This document shows positions 1 to 8,657 of a DNA stretch of 64,000 bases, piece by piece; within the stretch, counting starts at the first letter, position 1, and every line of letters begins with the position of its first letter. Source of the stretch: Pseudomonas sp. R37(2017) (lineage in GTDB: Bacteria > Pseudomonadota > Gammaproteobacteria > Pseudomonadales > Pseudomonadaceae); the NCBI RefSeq assembly GCF_002113375.1, contig NZ_NEHO01000003.1, positions 124,001 to 188,000 on the forward strand. The letters run 5' to 3'. The notes below the pieces were generated by a model. That model ran no database searches, had not been told where the DNA came from, and saw only the letters and a list, made by a program, of their open reading frames with translations. The position numbers and the translations under genes were made by a program.

Positions 1-644
1 CCAGGATCAACGTGCAGGGTGACTTGAGCTACATCAGCCAGCAAGCGGTGCAGCAGCGAATCGCTCCGTACGTGGCGTCGAGCTTCTTCACCATTGACCT
101 GGCGAGCATGCGCACCGAGCTGGAACAGATGCCTTGGATTGCCCATGCCGAAGTGCGCAGGGTGTGGCCGGATCAAGTGGTGATCCGCCTGGAAGAACAA
201 CTGCCGGTGGCCCGTTGGGGCGACGAATCGCTGTTGAACAACCAGGGCCAGGCCTTTACCCCGCGAGAGTTGGCGAATTACGAACATTTGCCTCAGTTGT
301 TCGGCCCACAACGGGCCCAGCAGCAGGTGATGCAGCAGTACCAGGTGTTGAGTCAGATGCTCCGGCCTCTGGGCTTCTCGATTGCACGCCTGGAGTTGCG
401 TGAACGTGGCAGCTGGTTCCTGACCACCGGTCCCGGCAGTGCCGGCCCGGGAATCGAACTGCTGCTCGGCCGCGGCAACCTGGTGGAAAAGATGCGCCGC
501 TTCATTGCCATCTATGACAAGACGCTCAAAGAACAGATTACGAACATTGCGCGCATCGATCTGCGCTACGCCAACGGCCTCGCTGTTGGCTGGCGGGAAC
601 CTGTAGCGCCCACGGCAGCCCAACCCGCTGTCGCGAAGAATTAA
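1..644 (+). CDS. ftsQ: Cell division protein FtsQ, 5'-truncated
   Basis: FtsQ is the bitopic inner-membrane protein that links early and late divisome proteins through its periplasmic domain. The reading frame is open from base 3 and enters at the start of the POTRA domain ([11 protein letters not shown], then FFTIDL and [17 protein letters not shown]), so the cytoplasmic tail and the single membrane segment lie upstream of the window. The beta domain continues to a C-terminus rich in Ala/Pro. ftsA follows after 15 bp and ftsZ after that, the conserved dcw order. The GTG at 12 is an internal codon, not the true start. Confidence 0.95.
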   Translation, partial: RINVQGDLSYISQQAVQQRIAPYVASSFFTIDLASMRTELEQMPWIAHAEVRRVWPDQVVIRLEEQLPVARWGDESLLNNQGQAFTPRELANYEHLPQLFGPQRAQQQVMQQYQVLSQMLRPLGFSIARLELRERGSWFLTTGPGSAGPGIELLLGRGNLVEKMRRFIAIYDKTLKEQITNIARIDLRYANGLAVGWREPVAPTAAQPAVAKN

Positions 645-659
645 GAAGAGGCAGGACCC

Positions 660-1919
660 ATGGCAAACGTGCAAAGCGGCAAAATGATCGTCGGTCTCGA
701 TATCGGCACCTCCAAGGTGGTGGCGCTGGTGGGCGAGGTCGCGGACGACGGCACGCTGGATATCGTCGGGATCGGCACCCATCCGTCCCGTGGCCTGAAA
801 AAAGGCGTGGTGGTGAACATCGAGTCCACCGTGCAATCGATCCAGCGCGCCATCGAAGAAGCGCAGCTGATGGCGGGTTGCCGCATTCACTCGGCGTTCG
901 TCGGCGTGGCCGGCAATCACATCCGCAGCCTGAACTCCCACGGCATCGTGGCGATTCGTGATCGCGAAGTCAGCTCGGCGGACCTTGAGCGTGTGCTCGA
1001 CGCAGCCCAGGCCGTGGCGATCCCGGCTGACCAGCGCGTGCTGCACACCCTGCCGCAGGATTACGTCATCGATAACCAGGAAGGCGTCCGCGAGCCGCTG
1101 GGCATGTCCGGCGTGCGCCTGGAAGCCAAGGTCCACGTGGTTACCTGTGCCGTCAATGCCGCACAGAACATTGAAAAGTGCGTGCGTCGCTGCGGTCTGG
1201 AAATCGACGACATCATTCTCGAGCAACTGGCATCCGCCTACTCGGTACTGACCGACGACGAGAAAGAGCTGGGCGTATGCCTGGTGGACATCGGTGGCGG
1301 TACCACCGACATCGCGATCTTCACCGAAGGCGCGATCCGTCATACCGCGGTGATCCCGATTGCCGGTGATCAGGTGACCAACGACATCGCCATGGCGTTG
1401 CGCACACCGACCCAGTACGCCGAAGAAATCAAGATCCGCTACGCCTGCGCCCTGGCCAAACTGGCCGGTGCCGGTGAAACCATCAAGGTGCCAAGCGTTG
1501 GCGACCGTCCGCCGCGCGAGCTGTCCCGCCAGGCCCTGGCCGAAGTGGTCGAGCCGCGCTACGACGAACTGTTCACGCTGATCCAGGCCGAACTGCGTCG
1601 CAGCGGCTACGAAGACCTGATCCCGGCCGGCATCGTGCTGACCGGCGGTACGTCGAAGATGGAAGGCGCTACCGAGTTGGCCGAGGAAATCTTCCACATG
1701 CCGGTGCGCCTGGGTGTGCCTCACGGCGTGAAAGGTCTGGATGACGTAGTGCGCAACCCGATCTATTCCACCGGCGTCGGCCTGTTGATGTACGGCCTGC
1801 AGAAGCAGTCCGACGGCATCTCGTTCTCGGGCATCGGCAGCCGCGAAAGCTATAGCAATGACGAGCCACAGGCTCCGCTGCTGGACCGCCTGAAGAAGTG
1901 GGTCCAGGGCAATTTCTGA
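660..1919 (+). CDS. ftsA: Cell division protein FtsA
   Basis: FtsA is an actin-like ATPase that tethers FtsZ polymers to the inner membrane and recruits later divisome proteins. The 419-residue product has the family's usual length. Visible ATPase signatures are GLDIGTSKVVALVGE near residue 12, the phosphate-2 loop VDIGGGTTDIAIF near residue 215, and the adenosine motif VLTGGTSKMEGA near residue 330. The extreme C-terminus (LLDRLKKWVQGNF) is the amphipathic membrane-targeting helix. The ATG at 660 is preceded by an AGGCAGGA ribosome-binding site. It is co-transcribed with ftsQ (15 bp gap), and ftsZ starts 73 bp downstream. Confidence 0.97.
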   Translation: MANVQSGKMIVGLDIGTSKVVALVGEVADDGTLDIVGIGTHPSRGLKKGVVVNIESTVQSIQRAIEEAQLMAGCRIHSAFVGVAGNHIRSLNSHGIVAIRDREVSSADLERVLDAAQAVAIPADQRVLHTLPQDYVIDNQEGVREPLGMSGVRLEAKVHVVTCAVNAAQNIEKCVRRCGLEIDDIILEQLASAYSVLTDDEKELGVCLVDIGGGTTDIAIFTEGAIRHTAVIPIAGDQVTNDIAMALRTPTQYAEEIKIRYACALAKLAGAGETIKVPSVGDRPPRELSRQALAEVVEPRYDELFTLIQAELRRSGYEDLIPAGIVLTGGTSKMEGATELAEEIFHMPVRLGVPHGVKGLDDVVRNPIYSTGVGLLMYGLQKQSDGISFSGIGSRESYSNDEPQAPLLDRLKKWVQGNF

Positions 1920-1992
1920 AGATTTACCGAAACACCGTTTTACCGAAGCACGCAGTAGGCGAAAAAACTAGAGAATGTAAAGGAGAGGGAAA

Positions 1993-3186
1993 ATGTTCGA
2001 ACTCGTAGACAACATCCCCGCAAGCCCGGTAATCAAAGTTATCGGTGTCGGCGGTGGCGGCGGCAACGCTGTCAACCACATGGTCAAGAGCAACATCGAA
2101 GGCGTCGAGTTCATCTGCGCCAACACCGATGCTCAAGCGCTGAAAAACATCGGTGCGCGGACCATCCTGCAACTGGGTACCGGCGTGACCAAGGGCCTGG
2201 GCGCGGGCGCCAACCCTGAAGTCGGTCGTCAAGCCGCTCTGGAAGACCGTGAGCGCATTGCCGAAGTCCTGCAGGGCACCAACATGGTGTTCATCACCAC
2301 CGGCATGGGCGGCGGTACCGGTACCGGTGCTGCGCCGATCATCGCCGAAGTGGCCAAGGAAATGGGCATCCTCACCGTTGCGGTGGTGACTCGTCCGTTC
2401 CCGTTCGAAGGCCGCAAGCGTATGCAGATCGCCGACGAAGGCATCCGCATGCTCTCCGAAAGCGTCGACTCGTTGATCACCATTCCCAACGAGAAACTGC
2501 TGACCATCCTCGGTAAAGACGCAAGCCTGCTGTCGGCTTTCGCCAAGGCTGACGATGTACTGGCCGGTGCCGTTCGCGGTATCTCCGACATCATCAAGCG
2601 TCCGGGCATGATCAACGTCGACTTCGCCGACGTGCGTACCGTCATGAGCGAAATGGGCATGGCGATGATGGGCACTGGCTGCGCCAGCGGTCCGAACCGT
2701 GCACGCGAGGCCACCGAAGCGGCCATCCGCAACCCGCTGCTCGAAGACGTGAACCTGCAGGGCGCTCGCGGCATCCTGGTGAACATCACCGCAGGTCCCG
2801 ACCTGTCCCTGGGTGAATACTCCGACGTGGGTAGCATCATCGAAGCGTTCGCTTCCGAGCACGCGATGGTCAAGGTCGGTACCGTGATCGATCCGGACAT
2901 GCGCGACGAGCTGCACGTGACTGTCGTTGCCACAGGTCTTGGCGCCAAGATCGAGAAACCTGTGAAGGTCATCGACAACACCGTCCACACCTCGATGACT
3001 GCACAGCCACAACAACAGGCCCCTGCTCGTCAGGAAGCCCCGGCAGTGAACTACCGTGACCTGGACCGTCCGACCGTCATGCGCAACCAGGCCCAGGCCG
3101 GTGCTGCGACTGCCGCGAAGATGAATCCGCAAGATGACCTGGACTACCTGGACATCCCGGCTTTCCTGCGTCGTCAGGCCGATTGA
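1993..3186 (+). CDS. ftsZ: Cell division GTPase FtsZ
   Basis: FtsZ is the tubulin homologue that polymerises into the Z-ring at mid-cell. The 397-residue product shows the nucleotide-binding GVGGGGGNAVNHM near the N-terminus, the tubulin signature GMGGGTGTGAAPI near residue 105, the T7 synergy-loop region NVDFADVRTVM, a variable Gln/Ala/Pro-rich linker from about residue 318, and the conserved tail DYLDIPAFLRRQAD that binds FtsA and ZipA. A strong ribosome-binding site (AAAGGAGAGG) precedes the ATG. The 73-bp gap after ftsA is wider than the other cluster gaps and could hold regulatory sequence. Confidence 0.98.
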   Translation: MFELVDNIPASPVIKVIGVGGGGGNAVNHMVKSNIEGVEFICANTDAQALKNIGARTILQLGTGVTKGLGAGANPEVGRQAALEDRERIAEVLQGTNMVFITTGMGGGTGTGAAPIIAEVAKEMGILTVAVVTRPFPFEGRKRMQIADEGIRMLSESVDSLITIPNEKLLTILGKDASLLSAFAKADDVLAGAVRGISDIIKRPGMINVDFADVRTVMSEMGMAMMGTGCASGPNRAREATEAAIRNPLLEDVNLQGARGILVNITAGPDLSLGEYSDVGSIIEAFASEHAMVKVGTVIDPDMRDELHVTVVATGLGAKIEKPVKVIDNTVHTSMTAQPQQQAPARQEAPAVNYRDLDRPTVMRNQAQAGAATAAKMNPQDDLDYLDIPAFLRRQAD

Positions 3187-3237
3187 TGAAATGTATCAGG
3201 GGTATTCGGGTGATTGGTGTTCAGCAAAGGCCGGGTC

Positions 3238-3246
3238 TGCTATCAT
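3238..3246 (+). promoter_or_regulatory. Candidate extended -10 promoter for lpxC
   Basis: The 112-bp gap between ftsZ and lpxC contains TGCTATCAT, a match to an extended -10 element (TGnTATAAT). It lies about 50 bp before the lpxC start. No convincing -35 is visible; TTGGTG at 3214 is too far upstream. Separate transcription of lpxC from ftsZ is plausible but is inferred from this motif only. Confidence 0.4.
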
Positions 3247-3262
3247 CGCCAGCCTTTGTTGA

Positions 3263-4210
<948 letters not shown>

Positions 4211-4232
4211 GCAAAAAACCTCTCTAGTTTTT

Positions 4233-4260
4233 AAAGGCTGCCTTCGGGTGGCCTTTTTTT
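4233..4260 (+). terminator. Rho-independent terminator after lpxC
   Basis: AAAGGCTGCC, TTCG loop, GGTGGCCTTT, then a run of seven T. The hairpin lies 23 bp past the lpxC stop and ends the division/cell-wall transcript. Confidence 0.9.
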
Positions 4261-4291
4261 ATTCTCGAATGTTCTACTGCCTGACAGGCCG

Positions 4292-4354
4292 ATTTCGCGA
4301 GCTGGCTCGCTCCCACGGTGGATTGCATTCCCATGTGGGAGCGAGCCAGCCCGA
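4292..4354. repeat. REP doublet (inverted pair)
   Basis: Two oppositely oriented REP palindromes (GCGAGCTGGCTCGCTCCCAC and GTGGGAGCGAGCCAGC) about 20 bp apart. They sit between the convergent lpxC and diguanylate cyclase genes, the usual extragenic place for such elements in Pseudomonas. Confidence 0.85.
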
Positions 4355-4371
4355 CCTTCCAATAAAAAATC

Positions 4372-5871
4372 CTACGCGGCACACACCACCCGATTGCGTC
4401 CCCCTTCCTTGGCCTGATACAGCGCCTTGTCCGCACCGAACAGCAGTTGCTCCAGATTGATATCGCTGGCAGCCGTCCAGGTGGCAATACCGATACTCAC
4501 GCTCATCGGCGGCTCACCGGCCTCCACCGGCAGTTTTTGTACGGCCTCGCGGATCTGCTCGGCGATCTGCGTCGCGCCTTTACTGTCAGTTTCGGCCAGT
4601 ACTACCGAAAACTCCTCGCCACCATAGCGAGCCACCAGGTCTGTGGGGCGATGGACGTTGCTGGTGATGACCTCGGCCAATGCCCGTAAAGCTTCGTCGC
4701 CAGCCTGATGCCCGTGCCGATCATTGAAGGCCTTGAAGTGATCGGCATCGATCATGAGCAACGATAACGGCCTGCCGCTGCGTTGCGCCCGAAACCATTC
4801 ATGGCGCAAGGCCTGATCAAGGGACCGACGGTTGGCCACGCCGGTCAAGGCATCGGTGGCCGCCAGTTGCGCCAGTTCCTGCTCGGCACATTGGCGCAGG
4901 CGCAGCTCGCGGCAGAGCAGCCAGGTCAACCACAACAAGCCGATGCACAAAATCCCGGTAGCGCCACTGATCATATAGGCCGTGCGTTTCCAGGTGGCGA
5001 ACACCTCGTCAATGGAAAGGGCGACGATGACGGTCAGGGGCAGATTGCCGACCCGGGAAAAGGTGTACAGGCGCCGTTGATGGTCCACGCTCGACACACT
5101 TTCGAAGGTGCCATTGCGCTCTTGCAGCATGCGGATGACGTTGGGCCTGCTCGAGAAGCTTTTGCCGATGGAGTTTTGTTCGCGGTGCGGTTTCTGCGCC
5201 AGGAGGATCCCATCATCGTTGATGATGGCCAGCGTACTGCCGGTGCCGATGTCGAGGCTGTTGAACAGCTGATCGAAGTAGCTCATGCGCATCGAGGCTA
5301 CGGCGACTCCCATAAACTCACCCGTGGGCGAGGAAATGCGCCGGCTGAAACTGATGCGCCATTCGTCGCTGTCATCGCAGTCGCAGCGCGGTTTGAAGGG
5401 TCGACTGATAAACATGCCGGTGTCGCGATTGAAGGTGTGGGCCAGGAAATAATCGCGGTCAGCGAAATTGCCCGGTTTGGGTTCGATCAATGAGGAATCG
5501 GCCAGCACGTCGCCATGTTTGTCCAACAGCAGAATGTCACCCTTGTAGCGCGCGGTGGTGGAGCGGTCGAACAGCGCCAGATGACGTATCTGCGGCGAAA
5601 CCTGTTTCAGGTCGTCCCGTTGGGCGGCGGCAATCAGGCCTTGCAAGGTCAGATCATAGAGTTCGACCGTACGCAGGACATCGGCATCGATCAGTTGCGC
5701 AATGGTGGTCGCGCTGCGTGTGGCGGTCTGCTGGGTGTAGGCGTGTTCGCGGATCAGCAGGAAAGTGACAATGCACAGGATCGAGATGACAGTCAGGGTG
5801 CTGCCGAAGATCACCAGAATCTCGGATCGCCCGGGCGGGCCTTGAAAATGTGCGGTGCGGCTTGGGGTCAT
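4372..5871 (-). CDS. Membrane-bound diguanylate cyclase (dCACHE-type sensor + GGDEF)
   Basis: The product (499 aa) should synthesise cyclic di-GMP in response to a periplasmic signal. After the start at MTPSRTAHFQG there is one membrane segment (about residues 20-42), an extracytoplasmic region of some 240 residues resembling a double-CACHE sensor, a second membrane segment (about 295-318), and a C-terminal GGDEF domain. The catalytic loop reads GGEEF, expected to be active, and is preceded by RPTD with a five-residue spacer, the arrangement of a product-inhibition I-site. I chose the ATG at 5871 because in-frame sequence further upstream is Cys/Arg-rich and unlike a protein. The gene stands alone. 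The sensed ligand is unknown. Confidence 0.88.
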   Translation of the reverse strand: MTPSRTAHFQGPPGRSEILVIFGSTLTVISILCIVTFLLIREHAYTQQTATRSATTIAQLIDADVLRTVELYDLTLQGLIAAAQRDDLKQVSPQIRHLALFDRSTTARYKGDILLLDKHGDVLADSSLIEPKPGNFADRDYFLAHTFNRDTGMFISRPFKPRCDCDDSDEWRISFSRRISSPTGEFMGVAVASMRMSYFDQLFNSLDIGTGSTLAIINDDGILLAQKPHREQNSIGKSFSSRPNVIRMLQERNGTFESVSSVDHQRRLYTFSRVGNLPLTVIVALSIDEVFATWKRTAYMISGATGILCIGLLWLTWLLCRELRLRQCAEQELAQLAATDALTGVANRRSLDQALRHEWFRAQRSGRPLSLLMIDADHFKAFNDRHGHQAGDEALRALAEVITSNVHRPTDLVARYGGEEFSVVLAETDSKGATQIAEQIREAVQKLPVEAGEPPMSVSIGIATWTAASDINLEQLLFGADKALYQAKEGGRNRVVCAA

Positions 5872-6022
5872 AGGGCTGACGTCTGCTAAAGGGACGTTGT
5901 AAGCGTAGTTGCATAAACGCAGCAGCCGCGTGAATCGTTCCTGTTGCTCGAACAATTGAGCAATGGCAGGGAGGCAGTGGCTTTCGTTGCGAAAACTGCA
6001 ATGAAGGCTGATTCGCCAGCAT

Positions 6023-6050
6023 AAAAAAAGCCGCTGACGGCAGCGGCTTT
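6023..6050 (-). terminator. Rho-independent terminator, minus strand
   Basis: Perfect 10-bp stem (AAAGCCGCTG, loop ACGG, CAGCGGCTTT) that on the minus strand is followed by a T run. It lies about 70 bp past the small secreted-protein gene and separates it from the diguanylate cyclase gene. Confidence 0.85.
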
Positions 6051-6117
6051 GGAGACAACTTTTCAAAGGGAAGAGCCGATGAAAAGTGTCAAGGAAATCA
6101 GGGGTGGCAGGTGCAGA

Positions 6118-6342
6118 TCAACTGTCTTTCTCGGACGCCGAGCGGGTCTGCGTGCTGGAGGCTTGCGGGGCTTGGGCGTCTTGCACAGCCTTGGCCGTCA
6201 TCTCGATCCGATGCTCTTCGAACGCTGCGGCGCGTGCGACGTTATGCGCGACGAACGTCTGCGATTCTTCCGCCATCGCCAACGGTGACAGGAACAAAGA
6301 GGACAAAACGAAAGCGCTGGCAATACCCATACTGTTGGACAT
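6118..6342 (-). CDS. Small secreted protein of unknown function
   Basis: This 74-residue product begins with a clear Sec signal peptide (MSNSMGIASAFVLSSLFLSP, cleavage expected after LAMA). The mature part is about 50 residues, Ala/Glu/Gln/Ser-rich, acidic at its end, and has no cysteine. The ATG at 6342 has an AAGAAGG ribosome-binding site 8 bp upstream, and a strong terminator follows the gene, so it appears to be a real monocistronic gene. I do not recognise the family. Its position next to the diguanylate cyclase and the two-component operon gives no firm functional hint. Confidence 0.75.
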   Translation of the reverse strand: MSNSMGIASAFVLSSLFLSPLAMAEESQTFVAHNVARAAAFEEHRIEMTAKAVQDAQAPQASSTQTRSASEKDS

Positions 6343-6474
6343 CTTTAAAACCTTCTTGCTTGGCAAGTGCTGTTTGGTGCGGGCAAAGATAAGGATATGA
6401 AGCGAGGGGAAAAAGAGCGGATTCATGAAAGGACTGTTACGGCAAAAGCAAAGATCGGTGAGTGCAAATTCACT

Positions 6475-6604
6475 GTGGCGAGGGGGCTCGCCCCCGTTGG
6501 GCAGCGCAGCGGCCCCAATACTGCAACCACGATTTATCTGAAGCACCTTGCGTATCGAATTTACGACGGCTGCGCCGCCGAACGGGGGCGAGCCCCCTCG
6601 CCAC
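6475..6604. repeat. Inverted pair of a second REP-like palindrome class
   Basis: GTGGCGAGGGGGCTCGCCCC..TTGGGCAGCGCAGCGGCCCC at 6475-6516 is repeated in reverse orientation at 6568-6604. This is a different family from the GGGAGCGAGC REPs elsewhere in the window. It lies between the 5' end of the small secreted gene and the 3' end of the sensor kinase gene. Confidence 0.8.
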
Positions 6605-6616
6605 AGATATTGTGTG

Positions 6617-7981
6617 TCAGACAGGGAGGTGGATGCCGAAGGTATTCACCCCATGGTCACTGCGCACAAACACATCCCCACCATGCATCAACGCAATAGC
6701 CTTGACGATGGCCAGCCCAAGGCCATGGTTGTGGCCGCTGTTGCTGCGCGAGGCATCGACCCGGTAGAAGCGCTCGAACAGCCGTGGCAGGTGTTCGCGG
6801 TCGATCGGCGAGCCGGGGTTGGCGACGCCAATGCTGACCTGGTGCTCTGCGGTTTCTATGTGCACCCGAATCACCTGCCCGGGCGCGGTGTGCTGCACCG
6901 CGTTGTTCAGCAGATTGATCAATGCCCGGCGCAGGTGGGCGATCTCGATACGCACTTGCGCATCACCACTGACCTCAACCCGGACCTGGGCGTCTTCGAG
7001 AATGAAATCCAGATATTCCAGGGTCGTGGCCACCTCATCGGCCAGCGAGGTTGTGATTAGCCTGGTCGCCTTGCTGCCCTGATCGGCGCTGGCAAGGAAC
7101 AGCATGTCGTTGATGATCGAGCGCAATCGTTCAAGTTCCTCGAGGTTCGATTGCAGCACTTCGAAGTAATGTTCGGCGGAGCGTCCGCGGGTCAGTGCGA
7201 CCTGGGTCTGGCCGATCAGGTTGGTCAGTGGCGAGCGCAGTTCGTGGGCGACGTCGGCATTGAACGATTCAAGGCGTGAGTAGGCTTGCTCAACCCGTTC
7301 CAGGGTTGAGTTGAACGAGCTGACGAACTGATCGAGTTCCGGCGGCAGCGGCGACAATCGCAAACGTCCCGAGCGCAACGGCGGCGCCAGGCGCTGGGCT
7401 TCCTGGGACAACTTGATCAGCGGCTTGAGGCCGATCCGCGCCACCCAGTAACCCAGTGCCGAGGCCAGCAATACGCCGACGATCGCCAGGCTGATCAGCG
7501 CGATCAGCAGTTGATGCTGGGTCTGGAAAAACGTCTCGGTATCGATGGCGATCATGAAGCGCAGGGGCGGGCGCTGGTCCTTGGCCGGGAACTCGCTGAC
7601 CAGCACTTTCAGCGGATACGGGTGTTCCGGCAGACGCATGTCGCGCGTGCCCAGCGGCCCCTGGGCAAAGGCGCGGATCTGTGGCGTCAGGTTGCCGTAT
7701 TCGTAGTGCGGATCGCCGCTGATGATCCAGAAACTGATGCGCTTGTCTTCCTCGCTCAGCAGGTTGAGCTTGTTGTTGATCTTCACCCAATGCTCGGGCG
7801 TACCGTAACGGCCGACCGTGGATTCGAGCACGCTGTAGCGTGCATCCAGCTCGGCTTCGGGCAACAGGCCAAGGCCTTTGTCGACCTGCTGGTACAAGGC
7901 CCAGCCGATCAGCAGGAACACCAGCAGCGCTACCAGCGTGAACATCCCGCTCAGGCGCAGGGCGATTGAATTACTGGACAC
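6617..7981 (-). CDS. Sensor histidine kinase, heavy-metal-sensor (CusS/CopS-like) family
   Basis: Inner-membrane kinase that would phosphorylate the response regulator encoded just upstream. Two membrane segments (about residues 10-30 and 160-182) bracket a periplasmic sensor region of about 130 residues. HAMP follows, then the H-box DVAHELRSPLTNL, the N-box RALINLLNNAVQHTAPG and the G-box HGLGLAIVKAIALMHGG. The GTG at 7981 is chosen because it gives the family-like start VSSNSIALRLSGMF and overlaps the regulator stop by 11 bp, which suggests translational coupling. The family often senses copper or other metals, but the neighbouring pump is of the drug type, so the signal is uncertain. Confidence 0.87.
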   Translation of the reverse strand: MSSNSIALRLSGMFTLVALLVFLLIGWALYQQVDKGLGLLPEAELDARYSVLESTVGRYGTPEHWVKINNKLNLLSEEDKRISFWIISGDPHYEYGNLTPQIRAFAQGPLGTRDMRLPEHPYPLKVLVSEFPAKDQRPPLRFMIAIDTETFFQTQHQLLIALISLAIVGVLLASALGYWVARIGLKPLIKLSQEAQRLAPPLRSGRLRLSPLPPELDQFVSSFNSTLERVEQAYSRLESFNADVAHELRSPLTNLIGQTQVALTRGRSAEHYFEVLQSNLEELERLRSIINDMLFLASADQGSKATRLITTSLADEVATTLEYLDFILEDAQVRVEVSGDAQVRIEIAHLRRALINLLNNAVQHTAPGQVIRVHIETAEHQVSIGVANPGSPIDREHLPRLFERFYRVDASRSNSGHNHGLGLAIVKAIALMHGGDVFVRSDHGVNTFGIHLPV

Positions 7982-8648
7982 CTCGGCTCTCCAGCACATA
8001 CCCCATGCCGCGAATGGTGTGCAGCAATTTCTCTTCGAACGGCCCGTCCAGCTTGGCCCGCAGGCGTTTGATCGCGACCTCGACGACGTTGGCGTCGCTG
8101 TCGAAATTGATGTCCCAGACCATCTCGGCAATGGCGGTTTTCGAGAGGATTTCACCCTGGCGCCGGGCCAGCACACTGAGCAGCGAGAACTCCTTGGCGG
8201 TCAGGTCCAGGCGCGTACCGGCGCGGGTCGCCTTGCGGCTGATCAAATCTATCCACAGGTCGGCGATGCTCACTTGCACCGGCTCATGACCACCGCTGCG
8301 CCGGGTCAGTGCTTGCAGGCGCGCCACCAGTTCAAGGAAGGAAAACGGCTTGCCCAGGTAATCATCGGCGCCGTCACGCAGGCCCTTGATGCGATCTTCC
8401 ACACGTTCGCGGGCGGTGAGCATGATCACCGGGGTTTGCTTGCGCGCACGCAGGGCGCGCAACACGCCGAAGCCGTCGAGGCCCGGCAGCATCACGTCGA
8501 GGACGATCACCGCGTAGTCGCTCTCCAGCGCCAGGTGCAGGCCTTCGACCCCATCCCGCGCCAGGTCCACGGTGTAACCCTGTTCCGTCAGGCCGCGGTG
8601 CAGATAATCCGCGGTCTTTTCCTCGTCTTCGATAATCAGGACGCGCAT
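7971..8648 (-). CDS. OmpR-family response regulator
   Basis: The 225-residue DNA-binding regulator has an N-terminal receiver domain (acidic EDE at 7-9, phospho-acceptor Asp51 in VIVLDVMLPG, switch Thr in MLTARE, Lys in GKPFSFLEL) and a C-terminal winged helix ending LLHTIRGMGYVLESR. It resembles the CusR/CopR-type metal regulators. It lies third in a pump operon: the RND permease ends 9 bp before its start and the kinase gene overlaps its end. Autoregulation of the whole operon is likely. An inverted-repeat region upstream of the adaptor gene (12961-13017) is a possible target. Confidence 0.9.
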   Translation of the reverse strand: MRVLIIEDEEKTADYLHRGLTEQGYTVDLARDGVEGLHLALESDYAVIVLDVMLPGLDGFGVLRALRARKQTPVIMLTARERVEDRIKGLRDGADDYLGKPFSFLELVARLQALTRRSGGHEPVQVSIADLWIDLISRKATRAGTRLDLTAKEFSLLSVLARRQGEILSKTAIAEMVWDINFDSDANVVEVAIKRLRAKLDGPFEEKLLHTIRGMGYVLESRGVQ

Positions 8649-8657
8649 GACCCCGCC

